From: Polytrichum commune
Taxonomy: Eukaryota > Streptophyta > Polytrichopsida > Polytrichales > Polytrichaceae
NCBI GenBank assembly: GCA_950295325.1
Contig: OX485804.1
Span: forward strand, 16,430,001 to 16,494,000
Reading direction: 5' to 3'
Length of the DNA stretch: 64,000 bases
The translations under genes were made by a program, and so were the position numbers. Shown piece by piece: positions 1-11,941 of the stretch. The notes under the pieces were generated by a model, which saw only the letters and a list, made by a program, of their open reading frames with translations, did not search any database and was not told the origin of the DNA. Numbering within the stretch: position 1 is the first letter of the stretch; each line of letters opens with the position of its first letter.

Positions 1-1631
1 GTGAGAAGATCCTACGAGCCACCCTTTTGAATTGATAATATTTTGGGTAGCATTCATTCCATGATGTGGAATTTTACTTGTATGGGCTTCAAACACAATA
101 TTCTCACACTCTTCAAGAAATAACCAACCAGGTGAGAGATATTAACATTCTTATGAAACAGTCTCAAGTGGTTATTGTGTTGTGCTACACGTAGGCTATT
201 CTCTAGTTTCCTCCATTTTTTAATGCCTCTCGATGGGTAACAACTAATGACAAATTGGGTTTGGCAAATGATGGTTCTACACTCAATACCCCCTCACATG
301 TGGCCTCGATTTCATGTTGAAGACATGAAATCATGTAGCTATATGATTGCTCTGAAAAAATATGAAAAGTTCGTGAAACAAATTGTGAAATTTGTAGATG
401 AGTATCACCCTCTGGACTACTGACATCTCCAAGCTCTTGTACATTACCGTCAACTACGTCTTCATCAATGAAGACATCGTAATTTATGTCAATATCCTCG
501 TTATCAAGGATATTGTCTTCAATTACCTCGTTCATTTCTACTTCTACGTCTTCAACAACATCGTAACCTTTCGTACCCTCCATTGCAAGAAAATACAATA
601 ATTGGACACAAAACAATCAAATAGTTGGACACAAAACAACGAGAATTAAAAAAGAATGATGGAAGTTTGGAATTCTTGCAAGAACTTAAAGCTTAAGCCG
701 TTATGTAATCAAAATTATTTTTAACATAGCTTTTATTTTTGGTCTTTTATATTTGTATTTTTGAGTTTGCCTATCCTAAAAGTAAAAGCTACTTAAGTTA
801 ACGGTCTAATTAGTTTGTGAAATGATCATTAAATCCCCTCATAAACCCCTCCTATCCTCTTTGTTAGTTTATGGTAGCACCTAGTGGCCTAACTTAACTT
901 AAGATAGACATGCCTAACTCCGGTATAGCAATAATTAGAATACCTATATTTCAATGGTATGTGGTATGTGGTTCCAAATATGGACATCAAATAGTGAACA
1001 TTTAGACTTGATAATGAACATAATTGAATGTACTTATATGACCATTTTATGAGCACGATAAATATACGCCATACGCTCCAAATTGCCATAATTATTTTCA
1101 CCTAGCTTTTATATTTGGTCTTTATGTTTGCCTAGCCTAATCCTAATAGCTAGTGAAATTCACGGTCTAATTGAGGAGAACAATCCCTCAAAGCGTGAAG
1201 AGTATCCAAATGCCGGCTCCCTCTCAGTCTCACGTGTGAAGCAGTGATGGGGGAGATTTTGGGCATAACTGGTTGAGATCCTAGTGTTTGCCAAGTCAAC
1301 CGGTTACATGTTGACATCCTCTGGTTTTCCTTTATTAAATTGGGGTAGACTCGATAATTTCCTCTTAAACTGATCGGTCATTTTCCTGCAGTCTTGAACT
1401 TCAACTGGTTATTTCTGGGAAATCTGTAATTAACTGCCGGTGCTCCCTATCATTGGTGCCCAAGTGGGGGTGTCAGCCCTCCCTTCCCCTGTCTCCCTCC
1501 CCCGTGCCCGGGGCCCGCAGCCCTGGCAGGGCCCGCTGCCCGCTTAAAATCTGCACCGTCCACCGTCCCGGGGCGCATCCATGGCCAGGGTGCACTCTGC
1601 CCTTGGTTCTATGGAGCGCCCTAGTGACAGG
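1..1631. other. AT-rich flank left of the segmental duplication
   Basis: This stretch lies outside the duplicated unit: I see no counterpart at 42606-43411, left of copy B. Most of it is AT-rich non-coding sequence. From about 1195 to 1631 it becomes GC-richer, with long C/G runs around 1465-1620, and the open frame there (1453-1665) looks like a composition artefact. Apart from the weak acidic ORF at 203-583, I see no gene, RNA or recognisable transposon end. Confidence 0.5.
203..583 (-). CDS. Small acidic hypothetical ORF, possibly a gene fragment
   Basis: This is a 126-codon open frame read from the first ATG at 583 (MEGTKGYD...). The frame is open to 616, but only with a TTG. Residues ~8-55 are very rich in Asp and Glu (for example EDVEVEMNEVIEDN), and the rest is ordinary soluble sequence with no membrane segment or motif I recognise. 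Acidic N-termini of this kind are common in transposon-derived plant ORFs, so it may be a remnant. There is no conserved copy in the other duplicated unit to support coding. Function unknown. Confidence 0.22.
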   Translation of the reverse strand: MEGTKGYDVVEDVEVEMNEVIEDNILDNEDIDINYDVFIDEDVVDGNVQELGDVSSPEGDTHLQISQFVSRTFHIFSEQSYSYMISCLQHEIEATCEGVLSVEPSFAKPNLSLVVTHREALKNGGN

Positions 1632-2968
1632 GGTCTGCCACCGGCTCAGACCTTACAATTTATAACCTAATTTGTATACATACTTAGGCGAAGCTTTATT
1701 TTGAGTCATATGATTTCTGTTGTCAACTGAAATTCTAGTTTTCTTGCACACACGGCGACTGTCCTTCGATGGAAGATTTGAGCAACGAACACAAATTCCG
1801 TTCTCATACCTTGAAGGTTATTCGCCGACCATCAAAAGGCTTCATATCTTGCGGAAGCATGACAATCTGGGGGTCATCCTCACCTCGTCTTGGTGATGGT
1901 GTTGGGTTTCAGCCTCAACTGGAAGGAACGCATAGAGAAAAATCCTTATTACAACGAACAAATCTAATTCCTACTTCCAACAATTCTGCACATGCTGCAC
2001 AATGGGAGGATACAGTAATCTTTCGCAAAGTAACTTATGATCGATAATTGGGCCATTTCTTGAACCAATTCATTTTCTTCAATTGTGTATCTCCACAGTC
2101 CTCCCACTTATATAAGTTTGTCCATGTTCAGAAGCAAAAGAATCGAGCGGCCACCGTCTAAAGCACAAAGGGGGTTAACAAAAGCTACCACAGGGATGCA
2201 ATTACATGGATGACGAGTGCACTAAAAATGCGAAGGACTGCATTGGTGAGGCAATATACCATTCTCGGCCTTTGGGGTAAGATCAAGCCTTGTATATAAT
2301 CAGTTTATTATATGATACGAGGCTCTTCGAGTCTCTTCATATTAAACCAATTTCTCTCGGCTACGGAACCATTTGGCAGCTTGTTGCTTGGCCCCAGGTG
2401 TTGCCTTGGTATTGCAATACCTCCAAGGTTGGCGCAGTCCTCCCCCTATTCTGGGGCTTCCTAGTAAATCTTCAACAAGGATTTCTTTCTGAAGGAGTAT
2501 TCAACCTCGTTCAGCATGAAACTATGATGATTTGAACTATTCAATTTTGAAGTCAAATCCATGGTCATTGTTGGACAGCTTGCAGTGCAATATATATTTT
2601 GCCCGTTCTATGAGAACAAACAAAATGAGAGAAATGAGTGGAACACATAGACACCATATCGTCAGAAGAGAGTCCGAATCCACCCTAGCGTAAGTATATG
2701 AGCCAGACGTTTTGGAGTGAAAAACATGCAGCCGGGTGCTAAGCACAGAGCGAAGTATTCTTTCGCCTTTTCCTAAAGAACACCATGCGCTGGATATACC
2801 TTCTGGCATCCCCTTCTTTTTGGATTGCTCTCGGCAGAGGCCACCTGAGGAAAATAAAGAAGGAAGAGACCTGCTTAGCTCTATGTAAGTGAATTTGACT
2901 TCGAAGCTAACTTAGTTAACATTCAGTGACCTAATACCTTAATTTCTTGCATTTGTGGTTTTGGACAG

Positions 2969-3160
2969 CGGGATTGTTGTGAAGAGATGATTAAAGCATC
3001 ACGGACTGATGTGCGCATTCTTCTCGAGGGACAATCTGGTCATAGAATGTTTGTGTTTCGAGAGCTTCATGGTTTATCGAAAAGTTTGCCTTCTGGCTGC
3101 CTTTTATGTCATAGCAGGGGCAATCTTGTACCATCGCCCAAGGACCCAACACTTGGTTGA
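2969..3160 (+). pseudogene. Exon-like fragment, unknown gene (copy A)
   Basis: A CAG at 2966-2968 precedes a 64-codon open block beginning RDCCEEMIKASRTDVRILL and ending at TGA. The same block is found at 44819-45010 in copy B. The first ~45 codons stay in the same frame in both copies, but the tails differ because of compensating one-base indels, and the AG acceptor is lost in copy B. I read it as a decayed exon of an unrecognised gene. A short ORF at 3905-4141 (MDSSGPIEHQQ...), also found at 45315-45632, may belong to the same remnant. Confidence 0.22.
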
Positions 3161-6100
3161 AGGGACTTGAATTCTGCAGCAGAACATCTCACCTACACAG
3201 CTCAACTTTCAATACCGCATGTGCAATTCCGTGGAAGGACGTGCAAGATACACGTCCCATGAATATGCGAACGCTGATAAATCTAATTTTGATTCAGCTT
3301 TATCAATATCTTAATATTTCTTGAGTAGTTCTCCGTAAAGATGAGGGCTTGTAATTGAAACCACGTGGTTCCGAGGGTCTGCGGAGGGTTGTAAACTGGG
3401 AAGGATAAATTAATCAAGACGCCGAAGAGAACGATATGGTCGACTCTGCTCAAACTGAGAAGTGGTCCAATTTATTGTTTCTGAGTCTCCTTTCACCCGT
3501 TCTCTACTTTCTCTTGGGTCCACATTCATGTTGGGTCTATATCCTTGGGTTCTGTTCTCTAATCATGAATTGCAGGTTTACCATCTTTGAAAGCCATTCA
3601 AACACAAGAGGGCAAGGAGCACCACTCTCAAGAATCATAGGTCGCGGATGAACCAAAATGTGTTTCCCAGCAGCGGTAATGGGAGAAATTCCACCATTCT
3701 ATGTGAATGGCAAACTTCTAACGCTCACGCTGACCACCGAAATTGAACCTTGTGACAGCTTATTGAACGTCCTATGAGTACGTAAATATTGTACTTTGTG
3801 ACGATAGATCCTTCCATCAGCATAGGGGCAACAATTAAATTACCTGTCCTTGATGCACTAGTAGGTATTTTGCTTCCGTTCAACAAAGTCCGGCGACGTG
3901 TTCAATGGACTCTTCAGGCCCTATTGAACATCAACAACCAGTAAGGTTGGTGGCAATCTTCAACAGCAATATCCGTCAAGGAAAATTCTATTCAGGTTTA
4001 GTTTTCTTGTATGGGAGCCATTCAGGGCATTTAAAAAAAAGTAGCAAGTCAAAATGTGTTGCCAGTGCACGATATTATCTAGTGAAAGGGGAAAGACTAA
4101 TTCTATGTGTGCTGAATACCCGACAGCATGATCTCTTATAAATGCTCGAGAACTATGTAGGAAATGTCAATTCAAATTGAAACTGAAAAATATGGGTTAT
4201 ATCGTTACGCTGCTGAATTAGTTCATGTGGAGATTGTGGAATTCCTGTCAAAGCCAAACTCAAAATTTAATTCAAATTCAAGCACGAACTAGTATGTCCA
4301 CACTAGCATATTCAACTTGGGAATATGAATCCAATCGCTTCCCCGGTTGGATGCGGAGTAATTCCACAACTGCAAGTCTGTGATACCCTGCATGCTTAGA
4401 CAGTTGAATGTCAAGTTTGTACCGTAGAAAAACGTCAAGGATAACCCTGTTGTCAATAAGGTCATCTGAGACCTTCGAGATACAAGAGAGTGACTAGTGA
4501 TCAAGTGGCAAGGGAAAAATAGACCTTCCTCATTAGATTGACGTAGCTGTCACATATATAAACCTCTTGTATCCAGCAACTGAAACAAATTTGGTATATT
4601 TGGATTTACAACCTTGACGTGTATAATGTTAACCACTCTGTCTTAAGTACAGATACTTCATGTGGACGTTCTAGAGGACTTCACATGACGTTCATTAGAA
4701 TTTGCAAAGTTAAATGAGCGTGTGACTCTCTTGGACCCGCAATATTCCACCCCAACGAGACTATTAATGTAGCCCATGTTGATTATTTCCACATTGATTT
4801 TCCACCTACAATAATATGTAGTATAGTTACAATGGGAGGTTGAACACTTTGAGGTGCAGTAAGCAGAAGTGAGTTTGCGTTAGGGAAGTATCAATGGCAT
4901 GTACATCTTGTTTAATTGCCTTTTAGGTTTGCAACTTCATAAAGTATAATTTTGGATTAGCTGAAATAGAAATCAATGTTGTTGAAGATGGAAGTGAACA
5001 AATCCATTCGGTGTATTTCAACTTAAATCCACATGGCTCAAGTGCAAACTTATGCTTGCACTAATACAAAGGAGAAGCTCCCTGGAAGATGTTGCTCCCT
5101 TATGTGTGCATAGAGTAGCAGTTTTCAAGCATCCAAGTTAAACTAATATATGTAAAGATGATTAAATAATCCTATTACTATGGGCCACACTAATTTTCTA
5201 GAGCCCTGAGTAATTCTTATAATGAGAATTAATGTGGGCCACATTGATTTTCAACCCACGTTAAATTTCTAGTAGAAATTTAGCATGGGGCACAATAATC
5301 ATTTTTATACAAATTTAGCATGGGCATAATAATAATTAATATTATACAAAATAGAGTGGGCGACAATAATTTTATTATAAAAAAATCAATGTGGGTGGTT
5401 ATTTGTTTCTATGCTACTATTGATCTACGGCATGGTTCACAACCGTGGGTATCTTTTCTTAACGACATGGTTATTTATAACTATATGCACACTTGGTGGA
5501 TTGTTAACTTGCCTCATACATTAAGTTACCATCATTGGGTTAAGTCACTTCATAGCTCTAACCTACCAACACAATTAGCCTCTAACTTGGGTGGTATCTT
5601 ATTACATGCGTACGAGAATGGTGAGCTAAATTTAAAGACTATGGTAGTGACTAGTGAATTACTACACTAAATATGGAATTTAGTATCACTTACTATTTCG
5701 AATTATGCAATGCTATATCATACTATTATTGATGTCATTTCTTACCAATTAAAGATGTTAATGTTCTATAATGTCCAAACAACCAATTTGACATTTGTTG
5801 GTAGAATATGAAACATAAAGTAAATATTTATAGCATTGAGTAATTCCAAATAGTATAGTGAAACTAAATAGCATGTTCATTATAGTCATCACATGACATG
5901 TTGGCAAACATGGTGAGTTTAGTGATGACCATGTGTGAATGGAAGTAGTAACCCTCTCTAGATAGGCGACATCTTTGGTAAAGTTGCCTATAAGTGTGAA
6001 TGACATTTAGGTTAACTTAAAGTTAGGTTATTCTATCATTAAGATTGGTAAATCTAGCAATCACAATTAGGACTTACCCATAATTGTGAACAACCCCTGA

Positions 6101-7914
6101 GGTGACTTTTACTTTATGTAAGGTCTTGACCCCATGGTTATGTCACCTTTAATTAAAAAAATCAATGTGGTCCACACTAAATTTGCATCCACACTAGTAG
6201 GACTAATAAATTATATAATGACAATCATGTCTTAGGGAAAATCAATTTGGGCAAACATGAGAATAAATCCATCGTCCAAATTGACTTTGCATATGCGAGC
6301 ATCATCCTTGAGGATATCGGGGCGATCACACCCCCTTACGTTTCATAACCACGTGCGATAAAAGTTTGCTACCCTATATTAAATGCCATAGAGAATTTTA
6401 AAGTTTTTGATCTTTTCACATACATATACTCAATCATTGATAATATATTTTCTATATTTTCTATTCATTTTCTATTCATTTTCATTTTTGTAGTAATTGT
6501 TTTAGTTCAATTGTGCATCGTTCTAATTAGAAATAGTATGCTTTATTTAGAAAAACAAAACATCAAATTTGGTTACCATTTTTTAACTATGTAATAGATA
6601 CTATGTATGTCTAGTCATGTAAAAAGGTTGATAAAATTTGGACCCATTTTGGTGATGCTTTATGTAAGAAATAGATTTTATTTTCAATCGCACGTGGTGT
6701 CAAACTTGACAATGCAGTGACACAGAGTGTGGCACATGATAAAGATGACTTCAACACTTGAACTCTTTGGTGCTTAAAAAAGTTTATGCACTTCACATTA
6801 CTATCAACCAAGAGTGCACTTTGGGACAAAAGCAGGCATGAAAATGACATCATTTATGGTATTTGATGTCACTTACTATTTGGAGTTTGTTGTGCTATAA
6901 CTTTTTATTATGTATCTCACTACACCATGTATGGCATTTAGTCACTTACATTTTGTAGTTACATTGTGCTATAACTTTTTACTATAGATCTCATGTTTTA
7001 CCACCAAGGGCCAAATTGGTTGTTGGACACTATCAACCATTAACATTTGTACTTGGTAAAAGTTTACATTAATAATAAAACGTTATAGCAATGTGTAACT
7101 CTGGCTAGTAAATGACACGAAATGCCATAAATGGTGTAATGATGGCCCGCGCTAAACACCAACTTGGTGACTACATCATTCCACAAATAAATTAAAAATT
7201 TATAAGAGATATATATATATATATACAAAAAATAAAATAATTTTCTCATTGAACGCTAATGATTGAATTTGAATCTTTGAATCTCTTGAGCATGAAGCTC
7301 CTATGAAGAAAATCCTACAAGCACTCTAATCTCATTATTCTCAACCAGTTTAAACATCCTGATATGTTTTGTGAAATTGAGATATTTCTAAAGGTATATG
7401 TACAACATACAACCTACACATTATAAGTTGAATGGTACATTGTTCATGATATAGAGTGCAATTTTTTGGAGATTTGCAAGGCCATAACTCCTAATTATGG
7501 ATTTTATGTTCTACCAAGAAAGATTAAATAGGTTGCATGGACTTTCCTTCATGACAACTTACATTCTTAGCGAAACTTACAGCGCGCATTCCATAAATCC
7601 ATGTAGTAAGTCACACTACATACCATAAAGCTAAATTCAAAAAATCAAATAAGTTGAAGTTGGGCCCAAGCATTTGGTGGGGTTGGTTCAACCCCTAACT
7701 TCCCACACCTGATTTCCCTCAAACCTGCCCATAAAATGCGACCTCAACTTCAACAACCGTAGGTGAAGATCTAAAGTTTTTGTTTTGACAAATCCAACTG
7801 TAAAAACGTTTGTGAGTTAGAGGTGATATTTAGTATCACCGATTTTGATTGTCTTGCTCAACACTAATTGTAAACCGCGGTTTAGTGTCACCCACACTAA
7901 ATGTTAACCCATCA

Positions 7915-8611
7915 TCATTTGGCATTCCTTGTAATTTTTTTGTAATTTATTGTTCTTGGCGGGGGGGGGGGTGTTATAGATTTACGGTGTTGCAAATACT
8001 TTCACTTACCAAGTGATTTTTCATCCAAATTTCAATCATCCATGACAACATCCCATCACAGGTTGCTCACAAGAGGAGACAGGATTTTGGCTGATGGACG
8101 AACTCATCCATGACAGGATCGGTAAACTTATTCGTAAGAAGTGTCATCCGAAACGTTACCATAGTGACATTAAACGCCATATGACACTAAATAGCCTATT
8201 TAGTGCAGTTGCCCAAAGAAGCCCTAAACCGAGCAGGAATCCACAGATTCTGTAGATGTCTTCCAAAGGTTCAAGAAACCTAAATACAGACACTCTGGCT
8301 AGCTAGCCTGCCAGGAAAGCTGCAGGGAGGAAACCCAAGAATGGGTCACAGTTACAGTCCCCCTGTTGCTCATTCCCCAACGCACCCTTGGAATCCGCAA
8401 GCCATGAAACATTATCCTATATATTCAAACATCCCAGGCTTCCGACTGTGCGTCTCTTGAGCCCCGGACACTAACTTAATCCAAGCAGCGGGAATCTCGA
8501 GTGAGTACACACACTTTGGCCAGCGTGGGTCCTGTGGGAGACGTACAATCGGTAACCCAAGATGCCCGCCCAAGTCCGGGTCTCCCTAGCCCACCTATTA
8601 ACGTATGGACA
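7915..8611. repeat. Direct repeat, left copy, flanking the 19-kb spacer
   Basis: This segment, with the GGTGTTATAGATTTACGG region, the CACTAAATAG palindrome and the block ending at CGTATGGACA, occurs again at 27640-28586 and once in copy B at 49635-50628. This left copy lacks about 230 bp present in the other two. Together with the right copy it brackets the 8612-27639 spacer as a direct repeat. The ends are not TG...CA, so it does not look like a simple LTR pair. Confidence 0.75.
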
Positions 8612-9984
8612 AGTTGATGGGAGTATGTACCAATACAAGTGATTTGTATTTTTTTCCCAAAACATATGTCCAAAAGCTAATAAAATCCAATATGCTCAAC
8701 ACTAGCATGTAGAAATCAATCTAGAAATAAATATATGTCCTTGTGGGATACCATAGGATAGTTTAGGATTGGAGTGTAGTTGACATATCATTGGAGTCTC
8801 ATTTCATATTTTCAAAAATAACGGCTTTTAGAATACCACAACGTTGAACAAGTGTCATTTGGACCATCAATGAAGATTAGATGTGGAAGGTTATGAGGAA
8901 GTTGATCCAAAATAAAATAATAATAATAATAATAACCTTCTTAGGTAGTTTCTTGCGCTTTGTGTGCTCTTTGAATGTGCATGTTCCACATACTGGACAA
9001 AAAGTAAGAGTCTCAAAACAACCAAAATAAATGAAACAATTTTTTGGGAGAGGAATGAATAGTTTGATAGTCAAATCCAACCACCTTTAATACTCTTTGT
9101 AGTTCTGCATAAGTGGAAGGATATACAGGTTGTAGCTCACGAGGCACTCATATGCACGACACGCATAAAGCCAGTCATAGAAGCATTTGTTAAACTATGT
9201 CTTACTTGCGAATGCAAGATATAGAGCATGGCATCAAGTAGGTAATAGAAGAACCCTTGAATATGACTCATGGATTGTACTAGCAATTGTGGTGAAGTTT
9301 CATGGTGTTGTATATTTGAAGACTGAAGTCGCCAAATTGGTCAAGGTCTGATTGCTTATTCCTTTCTACAACGCTCTACTGCGGGATTATCAATAAAAAT
9401 CTTTTCTACTGTCCAAACTTATAGCCCGTATTTTCGACAAAGGTAACTTTGGACAGCGGTTATATGTTTTATATTGCTCCGACGTCCATGGCATCCGTAG
9501 GGTTACTTCATATTGTTGTCAAGTCTTTCTTTCATTGTAGGACTTTGAGAAAGTTGATAAACAACAGAATACATCCTGCAATCTTTATGCTATCTGCGAG
9601 GACTAGTGGGAAGCGTGTACTTATTTAGAGTAACATGAGCAAAGAGATCGTGGTTGAGGCAGTTTCTAGATATGGTTCATACCTAATTCACTCATTATTG
9701 CACATATCTTCCACCCTTATCCTGGATCTATGCAAACACATATTTCAGACCTACCAAACATACCAGAGCCGCTTGGGTGGGTATGTGGTTACACCTTCCG
9801 TTGTAGAAGAAGGCTCCGAGTCTTTACAATGGTTTTCTCATTGGGCTCCTTACTCCATCACTTGTGCACTTGAGTTTTTGACTCCACCTTACAAGAGTCA
9901 TCATCAAGTGATGGTTTACGTCCTCCATGTAATGGAAATGCACCTTCTTTGTGCCCTAGCTTGTATGGGCCCTCAACTATGATC
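8612..9984. other. Unique spacer, left of the LTR retrotransposon
   Basis: AT-rich DNA without a counterpart in copy B. It holds an (AAT)n-like microsatellite near 8916-8933. An open frame of 115 codons (9635-9982) has no recognisable domain and ends just before the retrotransposon target site. I do not consider it a supported gene. The sequence continues across the insertion at 24752. Confidence 0.5.
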
Positions 9985-9989
9985 ATAGG
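9985..9989. repeat. 5-bp target-site duplication (left)
   Basis: ATAGG immediately precedes the left LTR, which starts with TG at 9990. The same ATAGG follows the right LTR at 24747-24751. Five base pairs is the usual Ty3/gypsy duplication length, so the insertion has been intact at both ends since integration. Confidence 0.95.
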
Positions 9990-11905
9990 TGTAGTAAGTT
10001 TTTGGTTTCTCTCTAAACAACAAAACCCAGGGAACAATGTCTCCAGGAAGACTGAGATAGTGTCTATAAGGGTTAATGTCACTTTGGATTAAGGTTCATA
10101 ATAACAACTTAGGTTCTTTCTTATTCCATTCCTTCTTTAATTCTTCATTCCTCCCCTCTTATGGTTCTTTTGTGCTTCCTCAGTCGTGAGTGATTCCGTC
10201 CTATCTTTGGGGTAATTTTCTATCACTCTACGTTTTTGACCTATTGCAGTTGTGAAGCTCAATGGCTTTGGCAATAGTCTTTTCGGATCTTGGCGATAGT
10301 CTTCCAATGGATTTTCATCCTATTGGGGTTAGTATCTTCTTCCTTCGTTAATTGATTATTTAATGCTATCAATCATAATTCAAATTGTATTGCTCAAAGA
10401 ATTTGTTCCTTCACTTTATCTCATTTATCATTTATTACTCATAATGAAAAATTCACTTATCTCATGCTCTTCATTGTCCCACACAACACACAAGACATGC
10501 TTGAATTCCTGCATCCTTCTTCCATAATCACATAACACATAGGCTATAGCCATTAGGTTCCAACACAACCTATTACAACGGCTAGCCTAATTCCTCTCAC
10601 ATCAAACCATATCTTTCTCATTCCTAATCATGTCAAAGCACGTTCTTTGTGGATTGGATTATTTATCGACTCGACATCATCTTGACACTCCGATTCTCAT
10701 CATGTTTCGATAATCCCTCTAAACTTCTTGTCTCTCGAGGTAATGTCTCTCAACTCAGAACTACTTTATCATCATGACAACCTCGGTTACTTAAGTGGAC
10801 CTTCTGGTGCCCTCATTGCTTCCCTCTTAGTGATAACCTCGGACAACTCTCTTTCCCTCATTCTCTCTCTCGCTCTCGCACAGGCTATAGGCAGTTATAA
10901 GACCTCCCAGTGCCCATGCCTACCAGCTCTCGGTTCTTCCTCTTGTGCCACTCTCAGCAGGCTCTCTCTCTCTCTCTCTCTCTCCTGTGTATCTATCAGT
11001 AACTTGGTTGGCTCTGTAACTCTCTTGTTTCTACTGCGGCTCTCCTTTCTCTAATCTCAGCCTTAATCTGATCTCCTTGGCTATGCCTACTGTTCTGACA
11101 ACTCTTGCTCAAGTTCTTACAGATGCTCTCACTTCGCTGTATCCCAACTACAGACTATGGCCATTTCCATTTATCTTTACTTCGGCGATAGTCCATCCCT
11201 CTTTATGCTTCGTTCCTCTCTCTCACTGCCAATCACTCTCTGATTTCCACCTTAAGATAACTCCTCAATCTCAATCCAACAGGTTTCTTTCACAATGCAG
11301 GTTGCGACCTTTCACTCTCTCCTTTTTCCAATATGTCTCCAACTTCGATATCAACTTCGTTAATTTGTCAACAGACTCTTTGGTCGCCGCTCTTCTTCAC
11401 TCACAGATCCTCATGCTTGACTCAACTCCTTCCACTCAAGTCGTGCTAATTTCATTCACTCGTGCAAACTACTTGTGCACTGATTCAACAATAATGATCA
11501 CATACATATTATGGCCATACTCAACATTTCCATGCAACTGTCTTTACTTCCTCAAACTAATTACATCTTACTTAGCTACATCCCTCTATCACAGACGGCG
11601 ATGTTCCAGCTCTGATCCTACTTCAAAAAAACAACTATGCTTGAGTCTAACTCTATCGCCTATAGCCTGATTCTCTACAGCTATGGCTTCAGTAGATATA
11701 ACGAGAAGTGTCTTCTCTCTGGCGATAGCCCGCTTATCAAGATCGGAGCTCCTGACGGTTGCAACTCCTGAAACTTCTTCCCTCGGCCTATAGCCTGCCG
11801 CTTTCATCCTAGACTAACTTTCATCCATCTTTTTAGTTACTTTATCACAAAAGAAAAGTTTTTTCTTCCTTTCTACCAGGCTATGGCCAGAAAATTGGTA
11901 TTACA
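9990..11905 (-). repeat. Left LTR (3' LTR of the element)
   Basis: Begins TGTAGTAAGT and ends ATTACA, so it has TG...CA ends, and is 1,916 bp long. It contains a CT-rich stretch with (CT)n at about 10966-10985 and several GGCTATAGCC-type sites (10542, 10883, 11658, 11785). Open frames in it (10728-11054, 11077-11670) occur identically in both LTRs only because the LTRs are duplicates. I do not regard them as genes. Confidence 0.95.
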
Positions 11906-11920
11906 TAGCCCCCTGCTTAA
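11906..11920 (-). other. Polypurine tract-like site
   Basis: Read on the minus strand, AAGCAGGGGGCTA directly abuts the 3' LTR. This is where the plus-strand primer of reverse transcription is expected. It is short and interrupted by pyrimidines, so the call rests mainly on position. Confidence 0.5.
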
Positions 11921-11941
11921 TACTTTTACGTCCCGTAAAAG

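Larger units (their letters stand above)
1632..8611. repeat. Segmental duplication, copy A part 1 (A1)
   Basis: Collinear by eye with 43412-50628. Shared landmarks include the ACCTTACAATTTATAACC region (1650/43430), the exon-like block at 2969/44819, the region around 5380/47080 and the poly-purine stretch near 7960. Differences are substitutions plus blocks: about 440 bp present only here (3326-3768), an unalignable block (4422-4728 here, 45832-46459 there), and about 230 bp missing here near 8250 relative to both other copies. Similarity stops after GTATGGACA at 8611. No convincing intact gene is present. Most open frames here are disrupted in copy B, for example the one at 5320-5670, where a GAG codon becomes TAG. 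Confidence 0.85.

Noticed and set aside
1453-1665. GC-rich Pro/Arg-rich ORF
   Set aside because: Composition artefact of a C/G-rich patch, partly outside the duplication and with no conserved counterpart.
5320-5670. 116-codon plus-strand ORF in A1
   Set aside because: In copy B a GAG codon is TAG (47352 region) and the start region differs, so it is not maintained as coding.
5758-6006. 82-codon minus-strand ORF conserved in A1 and B (47487-47735)
   Set aside because: Near-identity reflects recent duplication; no domain, hydrophobic low-complexity content and no sign of selection for coding.
7915-8611. Idea that the spacer-flanking direct repeats are LTRs
   Set aside because: The repeat ends are not TG...CA, no primer site or purine tract is seen inside, and the spacer has no retroelement ORFs apart from the nested, independent element. 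Kept only as a question.
10728-11670. ORFs of 108 and 197 codons inside the LTRs
   Set aside because: Identical in both LTRs only because the LTRs are recent duplicates; Ser/Leu-rich composition follows the CT-rich DNA and no domain is visible.
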